Below, in pieces: positions 24,457 to 32,873 of a DNA stretch of 44,534 bases (its first letter is position 1; each line of letters opens with the position of its first letter). The notes below the pieces were generated by a model. It made no database searches. It worked only from the letters and a program-made list of their open reading frames with translations, and was not told where the DNA came from. Source of the stretch: CAZEFK01 sp964511405 (GTDB lineage: Bacteria > Pseudomonadota > Alphaproteobacteria > Elsterales > Elsteraceae); assembly GCA_964511405.1 (NCBI GenBank), contig CAZEFK010000028.1, positions 1 to 44,534 of the forward strand, read 5' to 3'. Both the position numbers and the translations under genes were made by a program.

Positions 24457-26010
24457 GTGACGCTCACCCGCATCCTTGCCGCCATCGCCCTGCTGGCCGG
24501 ACTCCTCGCCGGTCCCGGCTGGGCCCAGGAGCCGGCGCTGCGCACCGGTCCCCGGCCGGAGCGGCCGGCCGCCCCGCCCGAGCCGGCGCGGCCGCCCGAC
24601 CAGCCGCCGGCCGACGCGGTGACCGCCCATGTCATCCAGCTCGACGGCCATCCCCTGAGCTACAAGGCGACGGCCGGCACGCTCGCGCTGCGCACCCAGA
24701 AGGGCGATGTCCAGGCGCATATCTTCTATGTCGCCTATACCCGCGATCCCGATCCCAGCCAGCCGCCGGACGCGGCGCGGCCGATCACCTTCGCGTTCAA
24801 TGGCGGCCCGGGCGCGGCCTCGGCCTATCTCAACCTGGGCGCCCTGGGACCGCGCCGGCTGCAGTTCCCCTCGGACGGCAGCATGCCGGCGCCGCCCTAT
24901 CAGCTCGTCGACAATGCCGACAGCTGGCTGGGATTCACCGACCTGGTGTTCATCGACCCGCCGGGTACCGGCTACACCACCAGTCCGCTCTCCGACGCCG
25001 ACCTGGCCAAGCAATTCTTCGGCGTCACCCAGGACACCCAGGCGATCGCTGCCTTCATCCGGCGCTACCTGGTCGACAGCGGGCGCATGCTGTCACCGGT
25101 CTACCTGGTCGGCGAGAGCTATGGCGGCTTCCGCGCCGCGATGCTGGCCCATGACATGGAGACCCGCCTGGGCGTGGCACCGGCCGGCTTGTTCCTGCTG
25201 TCGCCGGTGCTCGAGTTCCAGCTGATGAACCGATCGCCCTACGACGTGCTGCCCTGGGCCCTGACCTTGCCGTCCTTCGCCGCGGCCATGATGGCGGGCG
25301 ACGGCGCGCTGCCGCCTGATATCGACGCGCGCCTGGCGTTGGTCGAAAGCTACGCCCTCGGCGACTACTTGACCGGCCTCGCCGCGGGCCGCCGGGACGC
25401 CGCGGCGACCGCGCGCTTCGAGCAGCGCATGGCCGAGGTGACCGGCCTGCCGCTCGACGTCATCCAGCGCCAGGGCGGCAAGCTGTCGGCCTCGGCCTTC
25501 CTGCGCCTGGTGCGGCGCGACGACAACCATGCCTTCAGCGCCTATGACGCCTCGGTGGCCGGCGTTGCGGCGTTTCCCTACCAGCCGTTCGGCGAGCGGG
25601 CCGATCCGGTGCTGACCGCCTCGGTGGCGCCGTTCACCTCGGCCTTCACGGCCTATGCCCGGGCCGAGCTCGACTATCGCACCGACGCGCCCTATCGCGT
25701 GCTGGCCGACGATGTCGGCCGGCGCTGGGACTTCGGGCACGAGGGCCGCGGCCAGGCCGGCGCCATGGACGAGCTGCGCCAGGCCATCGCGCTCAATCCG
25801 CGGCTGTCGGTCGTGATCGGCCATGGCTACACCGACCTGGTCACGCCTTATTTCATGACCAAGTACCTGATCGGCGTCGCCGCGGCGGACGGGCCGCCGC
25901 TGCCGATCAGCCTCAAGCTCTACCCCGGCGGCCACATGATGTATGTCCGCGACGCCGCGCGGGCGGCACTGAAACGCGATGCCCAGGCGCTGTATGGTGC
26001 CGCGCATTGA
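24457..26010 (+). CDS. Secreted S10-family serine carboxypeptidase
   Basis: A 517-residue exported peptidase. The signal peptide is ILAAIALLAGLLAGPGWAQ, followed by a Pro/Ala-rich linker. Oxyanion-hole motif FNGGPGAAS and the nucleophile Ser221 in VGESYGG are clear; Asp460 in YTDLVTPY and His493 in GGHMMY complete the S10 triad. The family removes C-terminal residues, usually at acidic pH, and bacterial members are often periplasmic. The GTG at 24457 has AGGAG 7 bases upstream, and the signal peptide begins at once, which supports it over the open frame to 24316. A nitroreductase follows 17 bases later. Confidence 0.93.
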   Translation: MTLTRILAAIALLAGLLAGPGWAQEPALRTGPRPERPAAPPEPARPPDQPPADAVTAHVIQLDGHPLSYKATAGTLALRTQKGDVQAHIFYVAYTRDPDPSQPPDAARPITFAFNGGPGAASAYLNLGALGPRRLQFPSDGSMPAPPYQLVDNADSWLGFTDLVFIDPPGTGYTTSPLSDADLAKQFFGVTQDTQAIAAFIRRYLVDSGRMLSPVYLVGESYGGFRAAMLAHDMETRLGVAPAGLFLLSPVLEFQLMNRSPYDVLPWALTLPSFAAAMMAGDGALPPDIDARLALVESYALGDYLTGLAAGRRDAAATARFEQRMAEVTGLPLDVIQRQGGKLSASAFLRLVRRDDNHAFSAYDASVAGVAAFPYQPFGERADPVLTASVAPFTSAFTAYARAELDYRTDAPYRVLADDVGRRWDFGHEGRGQAGAMDELRQAIALNPRLSVVIGHGYTDLVTPYFMTKYLIGVAAADGPPLPISLKLYPGGHMMYVRDAARAALKRDAQALYGAAH

Positions 26011-26027
26011 TCAAGGAGAGACGACGC

Positions 26028-26594
26028 ATGCAGGCCACGGAGATGTTGCAGACGCGGTCGACGCCGCTGACGCTGGGCGATCCGCCGCCGCCGCGGGCGG
26101 TGCTGGACCGGGCCTTCGCCGCCGCGGTGCGGGCGCCCGACCATGGCCGCCTCAGGCCGTGGCGCTTCGTGGTCATCGACGGCGACGCCCGGCGGGCGTT
26201 CGGCGATGTGCTGGCGGCGGCATTCCGGCGCCGCGAGCCCGAGGCTTCGCCCGAAATGGTCGAGCGGGAGCGCGCCAAGCCGATGCGGGCGCCGATGACG
26301 ATCGTGGTCGCCGCGCGACTGACGCCGCATCCCAAGGTGCCCGAGGTCGAGCAGGTGCTGGCCGCCGGCGCGGCCGCCCAGACCCTGTCGCTGGCGCTGT
26401 ATGCCGAAGGCTTCGCCACGAGCTGGAAGACCGGCGCGCCGGCCTATGACGACAGCGTGAAACAGGCGCTGGGGCTGGAGCCCGGCGATGCCATCGTCGG
26501 CTTCCTCTACGCCGGCACCCCGGCCGACCCCGGCCCCGAGCGGCCGCGGCCCGCGGCCTCGGACTATGTCCGGTACTGGCAGCCGGGGAGCTGA
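26028..26594 (+). CDS. Nitroreductase family protein (YdjA-like)
   Basis: A 188-residue FMN-dependent oxidoreductase. It shows the family's PDHGRLRPWRFVVI flavin-phosphate region near residue 38, the AAQTLSLALYAEGFATSWKTG helix, and a short C-terminus GFLYAGTP, together the pattern of the small YdjA/YfkO-like subgroup. It would reduce nitro or quinone compounds with NAD(P)H as a homodimer. The ATG at 26028 is placed by AAGGAG (26013-26018). It follows the peptidase closely and may share its transcript. Confidence 0.92.
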   Translation: MQATEMLQTRSTPLTLGDPPPPRAVLDRAFAAAVRAPDHGRLRPWRFVVIDGDARRAFGDVLAAAFRRREPEASPEMVERERAKPMRAPMTIVVAARLTPHPKVPEVEQVLAAGAAAQTLSLALYAEGFATSWKTGAPAYDDSVKQALGLEPGDAIVGFLYAGTPADPGPERPRPAASDYVRYWQPGS

Positions 26595-26666
26595 CCCGGC
26601 GGCCTTGCCCCCGATCGAGGCGCGTCGGGGCGCCGTGCCGCCTTGCCGCCCGGCCGCTTTCATGCG

Positions 26667-27803
26667 ATGGCGTTGAGTCGGACGGCGTTTGAGCGGGGCA
26701 GGCGGGTGGAGTTCGGGCATCATTTCCTGATCGGTCTCCAGCCCAGCCCGATCCTGACCGAGGCCGACAAGCGACTGCTGTCGACGCTGCGGCCGGCTGG
26801 GGTGGTGCTGTTCAAGGCCAACTTCGACCACGCCGCCCCCTACCAGCAGTGGCTGGCCACCTATGCCCGATTGCTCGACGATGTGCGCGGCTGCATCGGC
26901 CGCGAACGGATCCTGGTGTGCATCGACCATGAGGGCGGCGGCGTGTTCCGGCCGCCGCCGCCGATCACCCATTTCGCCTATGCCCGGCAGTGGCGCGACC
27001 AGGCGGCCGAGGTCGGCGGCGCCATGGGGCGCGAGCTGCGCGCCTTGGGCATCAATGTCAGCTTTGCGCCGTGCGTCGACGTCAATTCCAACCCGGACAA
27101 CCCGGTGATCGGCGACCGTGCCTTCGGCACCACCGTCGACGCCGTGGTCCAGCCGGCGCTCGCGTTCCTGGGTGCGCTGCAGGGCGAGGCGGTGTTCGCC
27201 TGCCCCAAGCACTTCCCCGGCCATGGCGATGTTCAGGTCGACTCGCACTACACGCTGCCAGTGCTTGAGGTTGACCTCGAAACCCTCAAGTCGCGCGAGA
27301 TCCCGCCCTTCCGGGCCATGGTCGAGGCCCAGGCGCGGCTGATCATGTCGGCCCATGTCCTGTTCCCCAACATCGACCCGGGGCGGCCGGCGACGCTGTC
27401 GCGCCTGCTGCTGGACGATCTGCTGCGCGGCGAGCTCGGCTATGACGGCGTGGTGGTCACCGACGACATCGGCATGGGCGCGGTCTCGGACCTGTTCGAG
27501 CGAGCCGAGGCGATCGAGCAGCTGCTCGGTACCGGCAGCGACCTGATCTGCCTGTGCGCTTACTGGACCCGCACCGAGCGCGCGCTGGCGATCGCCCGGC
27601 ACATCGCGGACGGCCGCCGGTCAGGCGCAATCGCCGGCCGCACGCTCGACCGCTCGGCCGAGCGCATCGACCGGCTGCTGGCCGAGGCGCCGGTCCACCC
27701 GGTGGTCGAGCTCGATCCTGGCACCTTCTCGCAGCATCGGACCATCGCGCCGCTGCGGGCGGCCCGCAGCGCCACCGACCGTTCGGGCGCCGCCAAGATC
27801 TGA
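26667..27803 (+). CDS. nagZ: Beta-N-acetylhexosaminidase, glycoside hydrolase family 3
   Basis: A 378-residue cytoplasmic NagZ. It carries CIDHEGGGVFR, the signature KHFPGHGDVQVDSH (Lys181-His182, with the His of the catalytic dyad in this loop) and the nucleophile motif VVTDDIGMGA (Asp266/267). NagZ releases GlcNAc from anhydromuropeptides in peptidoglycan recycling. The ATG at 26667 is the best start; the frame opens at a TTG 24 bases earlier. Length is typical. This function fits the amino-sugar kinase and epimerase operon further right, but the two are not linked in one transcript. Confidence 0.93.
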   Translation: MALSRTAFERGRRVEFGHHFLIGLQPSPILTEADKRLLSTLRPAGVVLFKANFDHAAPYQQWLATYARLLDDVRGCIGRERILVCIDHEGGGVFRPPPPITHFAYARQWRDQAAEVGGAMGRELRALGINVSFAPCVDVNSNPDNPVIGDRAFGTTVDAVVQPALAFLGALQGEAVFACPKHFPGHGDVQVDSHYTLPVLEVDLETLKSREIPPFRAMVEAQARLIMSAHVLFPNIDPGRPATLSRLLLDDLLRGELGYDGVVVTDDIGMGAVSDLFERAEAIEQLLGTGSDLICLCAYWTRTERALAIARHIADGRRSGAIAGRTLDRSAERIDRLLAEAPVHPVVELDPGTFSQHRTIAPLRAARSATDRSGAAKI

Positions 27804-27830
27804 ACCATCCGTGATCCGAACCGCCTGTCG

Positions 27831-27855
27831 CATCGTTCGCATTTGCGCAACGATG
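27831..27855. promoter_or_regulatory. Inverted repeat upstream of wrbA, candidate operator
   Basis: CATCGTTCGCA and TGCG-C-AACGATG form a nearly perfect dyad with a 2-base centre and a single bulged base, about 100 bases before the wrbA start. It is embedded in an AT-richer stretch (27804-27952 otherwise holds no gene). No T-run follows, so a repressor-binding site is more likely than a terminator for nagZ. Confidence 0.5.
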
Positions 27856-27952
27856 TTGTGCCGATGGCCGCGATTTCGTCCGCACCGGGGCGGGACTACA
27901 TGTCCGGTCCAGCGGCGGCCGCCTGCGGCGCCCGCAACGAAGGAGGACGGAC

Positions 27953-28555
27953 ATGGCCAAGGTTCTGGTGCTGTACTACTCGTCATACGGACATATCGAG
28001 ACGATGGCCGGCGCCATCGCCGAGGGCGCACGGTCGGCCGGCGCCGACGTCGTGGTCAAGCGCGTGCCCGAGCTGGTGCCGCCCGAAGTCGCCAAGGCGT
28101 CGCACATGAAGGTCGACCAGGCGGCGCCGATCGCCACCGTCGACGAGCTGCCGGCCTACGACGCCATCATCTTCGGCACGCCCACGCGCTTCGGCAACAT
28201 GGCCTCGCAGATGCGCAACTTCCTCGACCAGACCGGCGGGCTGTGGGTGAAGGGCTCGCTGATCGGCAAGGTCGGCAGCGTCTTCGCCTCGACCGCCAGC
28301 CAGCATGGCGGGCAGGAGACGACCATCACCTCGTTCCATACGACGCTGCTGCATCACGGCATGGTCATCGTCGGCGTGCCCTATTCGGCGCCGGAGCTGA
28401 CCAACATGGACGAGATCAGCGGCGGCACGCCCTACGGCGCCACGACCCTGGCCAAGGCCGACGGCTCACGCCAGCCCAGCGCCAACGAGCTGGCGCTGGC
28501 CCGCTTCCAAGGCCGGCACGTGGCCGAGATCGCGGCCAAGCTCGCCGCGAAGTGA
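27953..28555 (+). CDS. wrbA: NAD(P)H:quinone oxidoreductase WrbA
   Basis: A 200-residue flavodoxin-like enzyme that reduces quinones by two electrons, protecting against oxidative stress. FMN phosphate loop YYSSYGHIETMA (residues 8-19), PTRFGNMASQMRNFLDQTGGLW and STASQHGGQETTITSF are all diagnostic WrbA motifs. Length matches the family exactly. AAGGAGG precedes the ATG by a short gap. A palindrome about 100 bases upstream may bind a redox-responsive regulator. Confidence 0.97.
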   Translation: MAKVLVLYYSSYGHIETMAGAIAEGARSAGADVVVKRVPELVPPEVAKASHMKVDQAAPIATVDELPAYDAIIFGTPTRFGNMASQMRNFLDQTGGLWVKGSLIGKVGSVFASTASQHGGQETTITSFHTTLLHHGMVIVGVPYSAPELTNMDEISGGTPYGATTLAKADGSRQPSANELALARFQGRHVAEIAAKLAAK

Positions 28556-28587
28556 CGAACTGACCGACCCGACCTGACCGACCGGGG

Positions 28588-28609
28588 GGGACCGGCGCTC
28601 GCCGGTCCC
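28588..28609. terminator. Hairpin between convergent wrbA and a small gene
   Basis: A perfect 9-bp stem (GGGACCGGC / GCCGGTCCC) with a 4-base loop lies between the two convergent stops. It lacks a U-run on either side but its strength and position suggest a bidirectional terminator or transcript end protector. A 10-base repeat (CTGACCGACC) occurs twice just before it. Confidence 0.6.
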
Positions 28610-28611
28610 GC

Positions 28612-28821
28612 TCAGCGCAGGACGCGGTTGAATTCGCGCAGGTCGTGTTGCTCGACCTCGACCGGCGGCCCGCCATCCAGGGCGCGGACGCGGTAGCGCA
28701 CGCCGTCCGCGCCGTCGATCACGTCCTGGACCTGATAGCACCCGGCTGGCAACGGGCTGCCGGCGTCCAGCACCACGGTGAACACGTCACCGATGCAGAA
28801 CAAGCATTCCGATTGCTCCAT
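28612..28821 (-). CDS. Small hypothetical protein, possible SH3-like fold
   Basis: A 69-residue reading frame. It shows alternating hydrophobic strands (GDVFTVVLDAG, CYQVQDVIDG, VRYRVRALDGG) and ends VEQHDLREFNRVL, a pattern seen in small beta-barrel proteins of unknown function. Two cysteines sit near the N-terminus and one in the middle. There is no clear ribosome site before ATG 28821, so the start is uncertain. The frame shows strong third-position GC and no close rival on the other strand. I do not recognise a family. Confidence 0.5.
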   Translation of the reverse strand: MEQSECLFCIGDVFTVVLDAGSPLPAGCYQVQDVIDGADGVRYRVRALDGGPPVEVEQHDLREFNRVLR

Positions 28822-28920
28822 GAACAGGCAACGGGCCGCCGCACGCGCAGTTCCGCGGCCGGGGCTTCCGCCCGGCGCGCCGCAGCCCCATGTTGAGAGA
28901 TCCGAACAGGAGACGCGCCG

Positions 28921-29277
28921 ATGACCGCAGCCGATCCGGCCACCATCACCGGCTATCACGCACACATCTACTACGGCCCGGAAACGCGCGATCGGGCCGC
29001 TTTGATCCGGGACGCGCTCGCCCAGCGCTTCCCCGAGGCCCGGCTTGGCCGCTGGCGCGACGAGCCGGTCGGGCCGCATCCGCAGGCGATGTACCAGGTC
29101 GCCTTCCCGCCGGAGCTGTTTCCGGCGCTGGTCCCCTGGTTGATGCTGAACCGGTCCGGCTTGGCCGTGCTGGTGCATCCGGAGACCGGCAACGATTATC
29201 GCGACCACGCGATCCACGCGCTGTGGCTGGGGGCGATGCTGCCGCTCGACACCGACCGGCTGGATGGTGCGCGGTGA
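28921..29277 (+). CDS. DOPA 4,5-dioxygenase-like protein
   Basis: A 118-residue protein of the DOPA_dioxygen (DODA) family. The N-terminal ITGYHAHIYYGPETR supplies the paired histidines, PHPQAMYQVAF is in the middle, and VLVHPETGNDYRDHAIHALWLG holds the C-terminal histidines that bind metal. In fungi and plants the family cleaves DOPA during betalain synthesis; in bacteria substrates are aromatic but mostly unknown. AGGAG is 10 bases before ATG 28921. It is divergent from the small gene on the left. Confidence 0.9.
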   Translation: MTAADPATITGYHAHIYYGPETRDRAALIRDALAQRFPEARLGRWRDEPVGPHPQAMYQVAFPPELFPALVPWLMLNRSGLAVLVHPETGNDYRDHAIHALWLGAMLPLDTDRLDGAR

Positions 29278-29347
29278 GGTGTCGCGACGTACCGGGACCG
29301 CTGGAGTTTGTGCGAAACAAGCACCAGCTTGACGCGTTTTCCGGGCT

Positions 29348-29515
29348 ATGGTGGATGGGATTGATCGTGAGGCTCGGACTCAGGCCTTGATCCAGATCGT
29401 ATCCCGCAGGCTCACGCACCCCGAGCTGTCGGCCGACGACCGGCTTCAGCTGGAGCAGTTCCTGCGCGACCTGCTGGATCGACTGGATCAAGGGTCCGAC
29501 GACTCGATGGCGTAA
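29348..29515 (+). CDS. Small helical hypothetical protein
   Basis: A 55-residue frame (MVDGIDREARTQALIQ...) whose body is a predicted two-helix amphipathic segment (LSADDRLQLEQFLRDLLDRLD). It is short and lacks a convincing ribosome site, but codon use is regular and the composition is protein-like. Its last 28 bases overlap the end of the minus-strand glycosyltransferase gene. The upstream 70 bases contain TTGACG near 29330 without a clear -10. Function unknown. Confidence 0.4.
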   Translation: MVDGIDREARTQALIQIVSRRLTHPELSADDRLQLEQFLRDLLDRLDQGSDDSMA

Positions 29516-30447
29516 TCGCCGAGAACCGCGGCGATTGCGTCATCGAGCCAGCCGAGGCCGGCACCGGGCGGCACCCAGGCTGCGCGCGCCGCAGCCAGAT
29601 CGGCGCCGTCGCGCGCGAACTCCAGCGCCGGCGGCAAGGCGGCCGGCCGATGGATCGCGCGGCACAGCGGATAGTCGCGGACGCGCCACTCCGGGCGATG
29701 GGTCACGAAGACGGCCAGGCATGGCACGCCGAAGGCGTCGGCCAGGTGGACCATGGCGGTGTCGGTCGACACCACCAGGGCAGCGCCGGCGACCAGGCCG
29801 AACAGCGCCTCGAGGGAGCCGGATCGTACCATGGCGCGCACCGGTGCGCCCTCGAATTCCGACGGCACCCGGCCTTGGGTCACGACCGGCAGCACCTGAA
29901 GCAGTCGCTCCAGGACGCGGCGATGCGCGGCGTCCGGCATATCGCGCAGGATCATTGAGGCGCGCGGGCAGACCAGGGCGTAGCGGCGGGGCAGGCCGGC
30001 GGGCCGGCGCGGCCTGATGTGGGCGGCCAGCCAGCCGTTGCGCTTCAGGGCCGGCGGCACGGCGCCGGGGTCGAGGCCGAAATAGCCCAGGAAGTAGTCG
30101 ATCATCGCCATGCCCCGGAACGGCGGGTCAAACGCGAAGTCGCGCATGTCGATCACCGCCTTGGGGGCCGGGCCGGACCAGCGGAAGGGCTGCGGCCGGA
30201 CGGTGGCCACATGAGCATCGACCAGGCGGTACAGCGCCGCCACGGTGGCGCTGCGCTCGGGCTGCCGCCGGAACAGCACGGCGGGGTGGTCGTCGAGCGC
30301 GCCCAGCGCGCGGGCGGCGTGCAGCGCCTGCAGGCCGATGATGCTGTCGCCGAGCGTCAGGCCGAAGCCGTTCACGATCGCGAGCCCGCGGCGCCGCTGG
30401 CCCGGCCCGCGCGGTGCGGGCAATCCGGTTCGGGGTAGGCGGCGCAT
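29488..30447 (-). CDS. Glycosyltransferase family 9-like protein
   Basis: A 319-residue protein resembling ADP-heptose:LPS heptosyltransferases. The N-terminal IVNGFGLTLGDSIIGLQALHAA matches the GxGDxxxxxPxL acceptor region, and the C-terminal LVVSTDTAMVHLADAFGVPCLAVFVT is the donor-binding DTGxxHLAAA motif (here DTAMVH). It is the third gene of a PAS / glycosyltransferase-like / GT9-like series, starting 2 bases after the preceding stop. The real donor and acceptor are unknown. Confidence 0.8.
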   Translation of the reverse strand: MRRLPRTGLPAPRGPGQRRRGLAIVNGFGLTLGDSIIGLQALHAARALGALDDHPAVLFRRQPERSATVAALYRLVDAHVATVRPQPFRWSGPAPKAVIDMRDFAFDPPFRGMAMIDYFLGYFGLDPGAVPPALKRNGWLAAHIRPRRPAGLPRRYALVCPRASMILRDMPDAAHRRVLERLLQVLPVVTQGRVPSEFEGAPVRAMVRSGSLEALFGLVAGAALVVSTDTAMVHLADAFGVPCLAVFVTHRPEWRVRDYPLCRAIHRPAALPPALEFARDGADLAAARAAWVPPGAGLGWLDDAIAAVLGDYAIESSDP

Positions 30448-30449
30448 GG

Positions 30450-31199
30450 CTACAACACGCGGTACTCGACGCCTTCGTAGACGAAGTTGCGCCAGTTGAA
30501 CTGCAGCGGCGTGCACAGGCAGTGGATCATCGGCGTCGGCCGGTCGCCGCGCACCGCGACCGCCAGCGACTGGGCGCCGGACAGCACGGTGACGAAGGCG
30601 CGGCAGGCGGCCAGCGCGTCGCAGTAGTCGGCCAACCCGCCGATCTCTATGGGCTCGATGCCCTCGATCGCCGCGCCGTCGGCGCCCCGGGCCGATCCGG
30701 TGAAGCGCACCTGCCGCACGATCTCGCGCGGATAGCGGCACCATTGCATGACCATGGTCAGGTACTGCGACAGCATCGGCGCCGGATAGGCCTGGGTCAC
30801 CGACCCGACATCGACCAGGACCGACCCGGCCAGCTCGGGCCGCGGCCGCAGCGGGTGATAGACCTTGGGCCAGCGGTTCTCGGGCTCGAGGTCGTGGGCG
30901 ATCTCGATGCGCTGGATGAAGTCGGTCAGCTTGGGCAGTCCGGCATCATAGACCGGGCCGCGGCAGGCGCCGGCATTGGCCGGCCGGTCGATGACCCCGG
31001 CGACATGCGGGTTGGCGCCCCAGACCAGCTCGAAGATCTCGGGATTGCGCACGGCGTTGTCGGCCGCGATCCAGGTCTTGAGGCCAAGGCGGGCGAAGCG
31101 TTCGGGCAGCGTCGAGAACTGCAGGTTGTCGCCGAGCCCGCCCCAGGGCTGGCCGATGACGATGGCGTCGGCGTCGCGCAGGCTCGACGGGCTGCCCAT
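30450..31199 (-). CDS. Hypothetical protein, distant glycosyltransferase-like
   Basis: A 249-residue protein beginning IVIGQPWGGLGDNLQFSTLPERFARLG, a Rossmann-like opening similar to GT9-type enzymes. The C-terminal TVLSGAQSLAVAVRG occupies the place of the donor-site motif. No confident family. It overlaps the PAS gene by one base (TGATG) and is followed 2 bases later by the GT9-like gene, so the three act together, presumably on a surface glycan (inference). Confidence 0.7.
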   Translation of the reverse strand: MGSPSSLRDADAIVIGQPWGGLGDNLQFSTLPERFARLGLKTWIAADNAVRNPEIFELVWGANPHVAGVIDRPANAGACRGPVYDAGLPKLTDFIQRIEIAHDLEPENRWPKVYHPLRPRPELAGSVLVDVGSVTQAYPAPMLSQYLTMVMQWCRYPREIVRQVRFTGSARGADGAAIEGIEPIEIGGLADYCDALAACRAFVTVLSGAQSLAVAVRGDRPTPMIHCLCTPLQFNWRNFVYEGVEYRVL

Positions 31200-31702
31200 C
31201 AGTCCTCGTCGCCCGAGGGCGCGCTCTCCTGGCGGATGGCGCGGGTGATCGGCAGCGGCAAGTTGGGGATCTGGTAGGCGCATGCCAGGATCAGGCCGAT
31301 GGCGCCATGCTCGTCGGCCAGCGGCAGGGCCAGGCGCTCCCAGGTCTGCAGCGCGTCGCCGAACCAGGCCGTGTAGATCCGCCAGAACGGCCGCCGCTGC
31401 ATGACCACCAGGCGGTATTCGGCCGACAGGATGCTGGCCTCGTCGCGCGGCAGCTGGTCGAGGTTGGCGCCGGTCATGTCGACGCCGAAGGCCTGGCGGA
31501 AGGTGGTGCCGTAGAAGGCGTAGCTGAAGTTCTTCGATTCCCGGGCGCGGATGATCACCATGTGCGGCGCCCAGCGCGCCATGGCCTCGCCCAGGAAGCG
31601 CTCCTTGCGCGGCACGATCTCGCCGTCGCACTGGGCCGCCCAGTGATCGTAGAGGGCGATCAGGTCGTCATGGCGCAGGTTGGCCCGGAAGCTGTCGGTC
31701 AT
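31199..31702 (-). CDS. Single-domain PAS protein (PAS_5 type)
   Basis: A 167-residue protein that is essentially one PAS_5 domain: LYDHWAAQCDGEIVPRKERF, then WAPHMVIIRARESKNFSYAFYGTTF and GVDMTGANLDQLPRDE, the standard block order of these alphaproteobacterial proteins. There is no output domain, so a direct protein partner or ligand-sensing role is likely. ATG 31702 has GAGAGGG upstream. It leads a three-gene operon with two glycosyltransferase-like genes. Confidence 0.85.
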   Translation of the reverse strand: MTDSFRANLRHDDLIALYDHWAAQCDGEIVPRKERFLGEAMARWAPHMVIIRARESKNFSYAFYGTTFRQAFGVDMTGANLDQLPRDEASILSAEYRLVVMQRRPFWRIYTAWFGDALQTWERLALPLADEHGAIGLILACAYQIPNLPLPITRAIRQESAPSGDED

Positions 31703-31763
31703 GCGAGCCCTCTCGGCTGGTCGATCCGGCCTACAGGAAGCACCGGCGGGGTGCAAGCCCACC

Positions 31764-32855
31764 TCACAGCAGGACCTCGGCGTCCCACGGGTCATAGGGC
31801 ACCAGCCCGACCGCCGCGGGATCGGGGCGGACGGTGGCGCTCACCCGCTCGGCCAGCAGGCTGGCCGTGAACGAGAAGCTGCTGTTCGAGATGGCCAGCA
31901 GCTGGGCATGGCGGAGCGCGTGGAAATCCACGAAGAACTCGGCGCCGGGGACCTCGACTCCCACGTCGGCGGCGGTCACCGGCGCGAAGCGCGCGAAGGT
32001 CGCAGCGGCCGCGGGATCGTCGCTGGCGAGGTACAGGACCGGCCGCGGCAGGGTCGGCCACACGGTCTCGAGCCAGGCCAGGTACCAGTCGGCCGGGGCG
32101 ATCCAGAACCGGCCATAGCCGAAGTCGCCGCGCCGGAGATGCAGGGCGACCAGGGTCTCACCCTGCGCGTCGAGCGCCGCCTCGATCGCGCGCGCCGCGG
32201 CCGCAGCCTTGCGACCCGGCCTGAACAGGCTGCGCCACAGAGCGCGGAATGGTGCGATGCGGCCGGTCGGCCCGGCGAAATAGCCATGGAGGTCGACGTC
32301 GCGCGGCGCGGCGCCCGGCGTCTGCAGCAGCGCCGGCAGGTCGGCCGCTTCTTCGTCGAGGCGCGGCAGCGCCGGGCCGGGCGGCGGGTCGTCGAGGTCG
32401 AACAGGTCGCGGCCGATCCAATCCGGCGCCTCGGCGACCAGGCCGTGGGCATGGGCGTAGAGGCGCAGGAAGCCATATTGCAGGAGCTGGTTGCCGAACC
32501 GGCCGTTGGCGCCGAGGCTGGTCATGGCCACGCGCCCGGCGTCCGGCGGGGTGACGCGAGCCGCGGGCGGCGGGCCCCAGGCCTGGCGCAGCAGCAGCCG
32601 GGCGCGGCGGGTGAAGGGCAGGGCATAGCCCGGCACCAGCGCGATCACCCGGTCATAGAGCGCCACCGCCGCGGCAATCCGGCCACGCTTCTCGAAAATT
32701 TCCGCCAGCAGCAGGTTTGCCACAATAAAGTCAGGAACTGCGTCGACGATCCGCCGGCCCAGCGCCTCGGCCTCGTCCCAGCGGTCGGCCGCGGCCAGCG
32801 CATGCAGGCGGCCGAGTCCGCCGTCTATGGTCAGGATGGGATCGGATCGCGTCAT
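31764..32855 (-). CDS. TPR plus alpha-1,2-fucosyltransferase-like (GT11) protein
   Basis: A 363-residue protein. Residues 15-90 are TPR-like helices (AAADRWDEAEALGRRIV). The second part has the GT11 acceptor-region motif GANGRFGNQLLQYGFLRLYA, the HLRRGDFGYGRF motif that binds GDP-fucose, and the SNSSFSFTASLLAERV motif, in that order. It probably adds a fucose or similar deoxyhexose to a surface glycan. The TPR fusion is unusual but known for bacterial glycosyltransferases. It starts only 18 bases from a divergent aldo/keto reductase gene. Confidence 0.85.
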   Translation of the reverse strand: MTRSDPILTIDGGLGRLHALAAADRWDEAEALGRRIVDAVPDFIVANLLLAEIFEKRGRIAAAVALYDRVIALVPGYALPFTRRARLLLRQAWGPPPAARVTPPDAGRVAMTSLGANGRFGNQLLQYGFLRLYAHAHGLVAEAPDWIGRDLFDLDDPPPGPALPRLDEEAADLPALLQTPGAAPRDVDLHGYFAGPTGRIAPFRALWRSLFRPGRKAAAAARAIEAALDAQGETLVALHLRRGDFGYGRFWIAPADWYLAWLETVWPTLPRPVLYLASDDPAAAATFARFAPVTAADVGVEVPGAEFFVDFHALRHAQLLAISNSSFSFTASLLAERVSATVRPDPAAVGLVPYDPWDAEVLL

Positions 32856-32873
32856 GACAAGGAGGCGGCGTCG

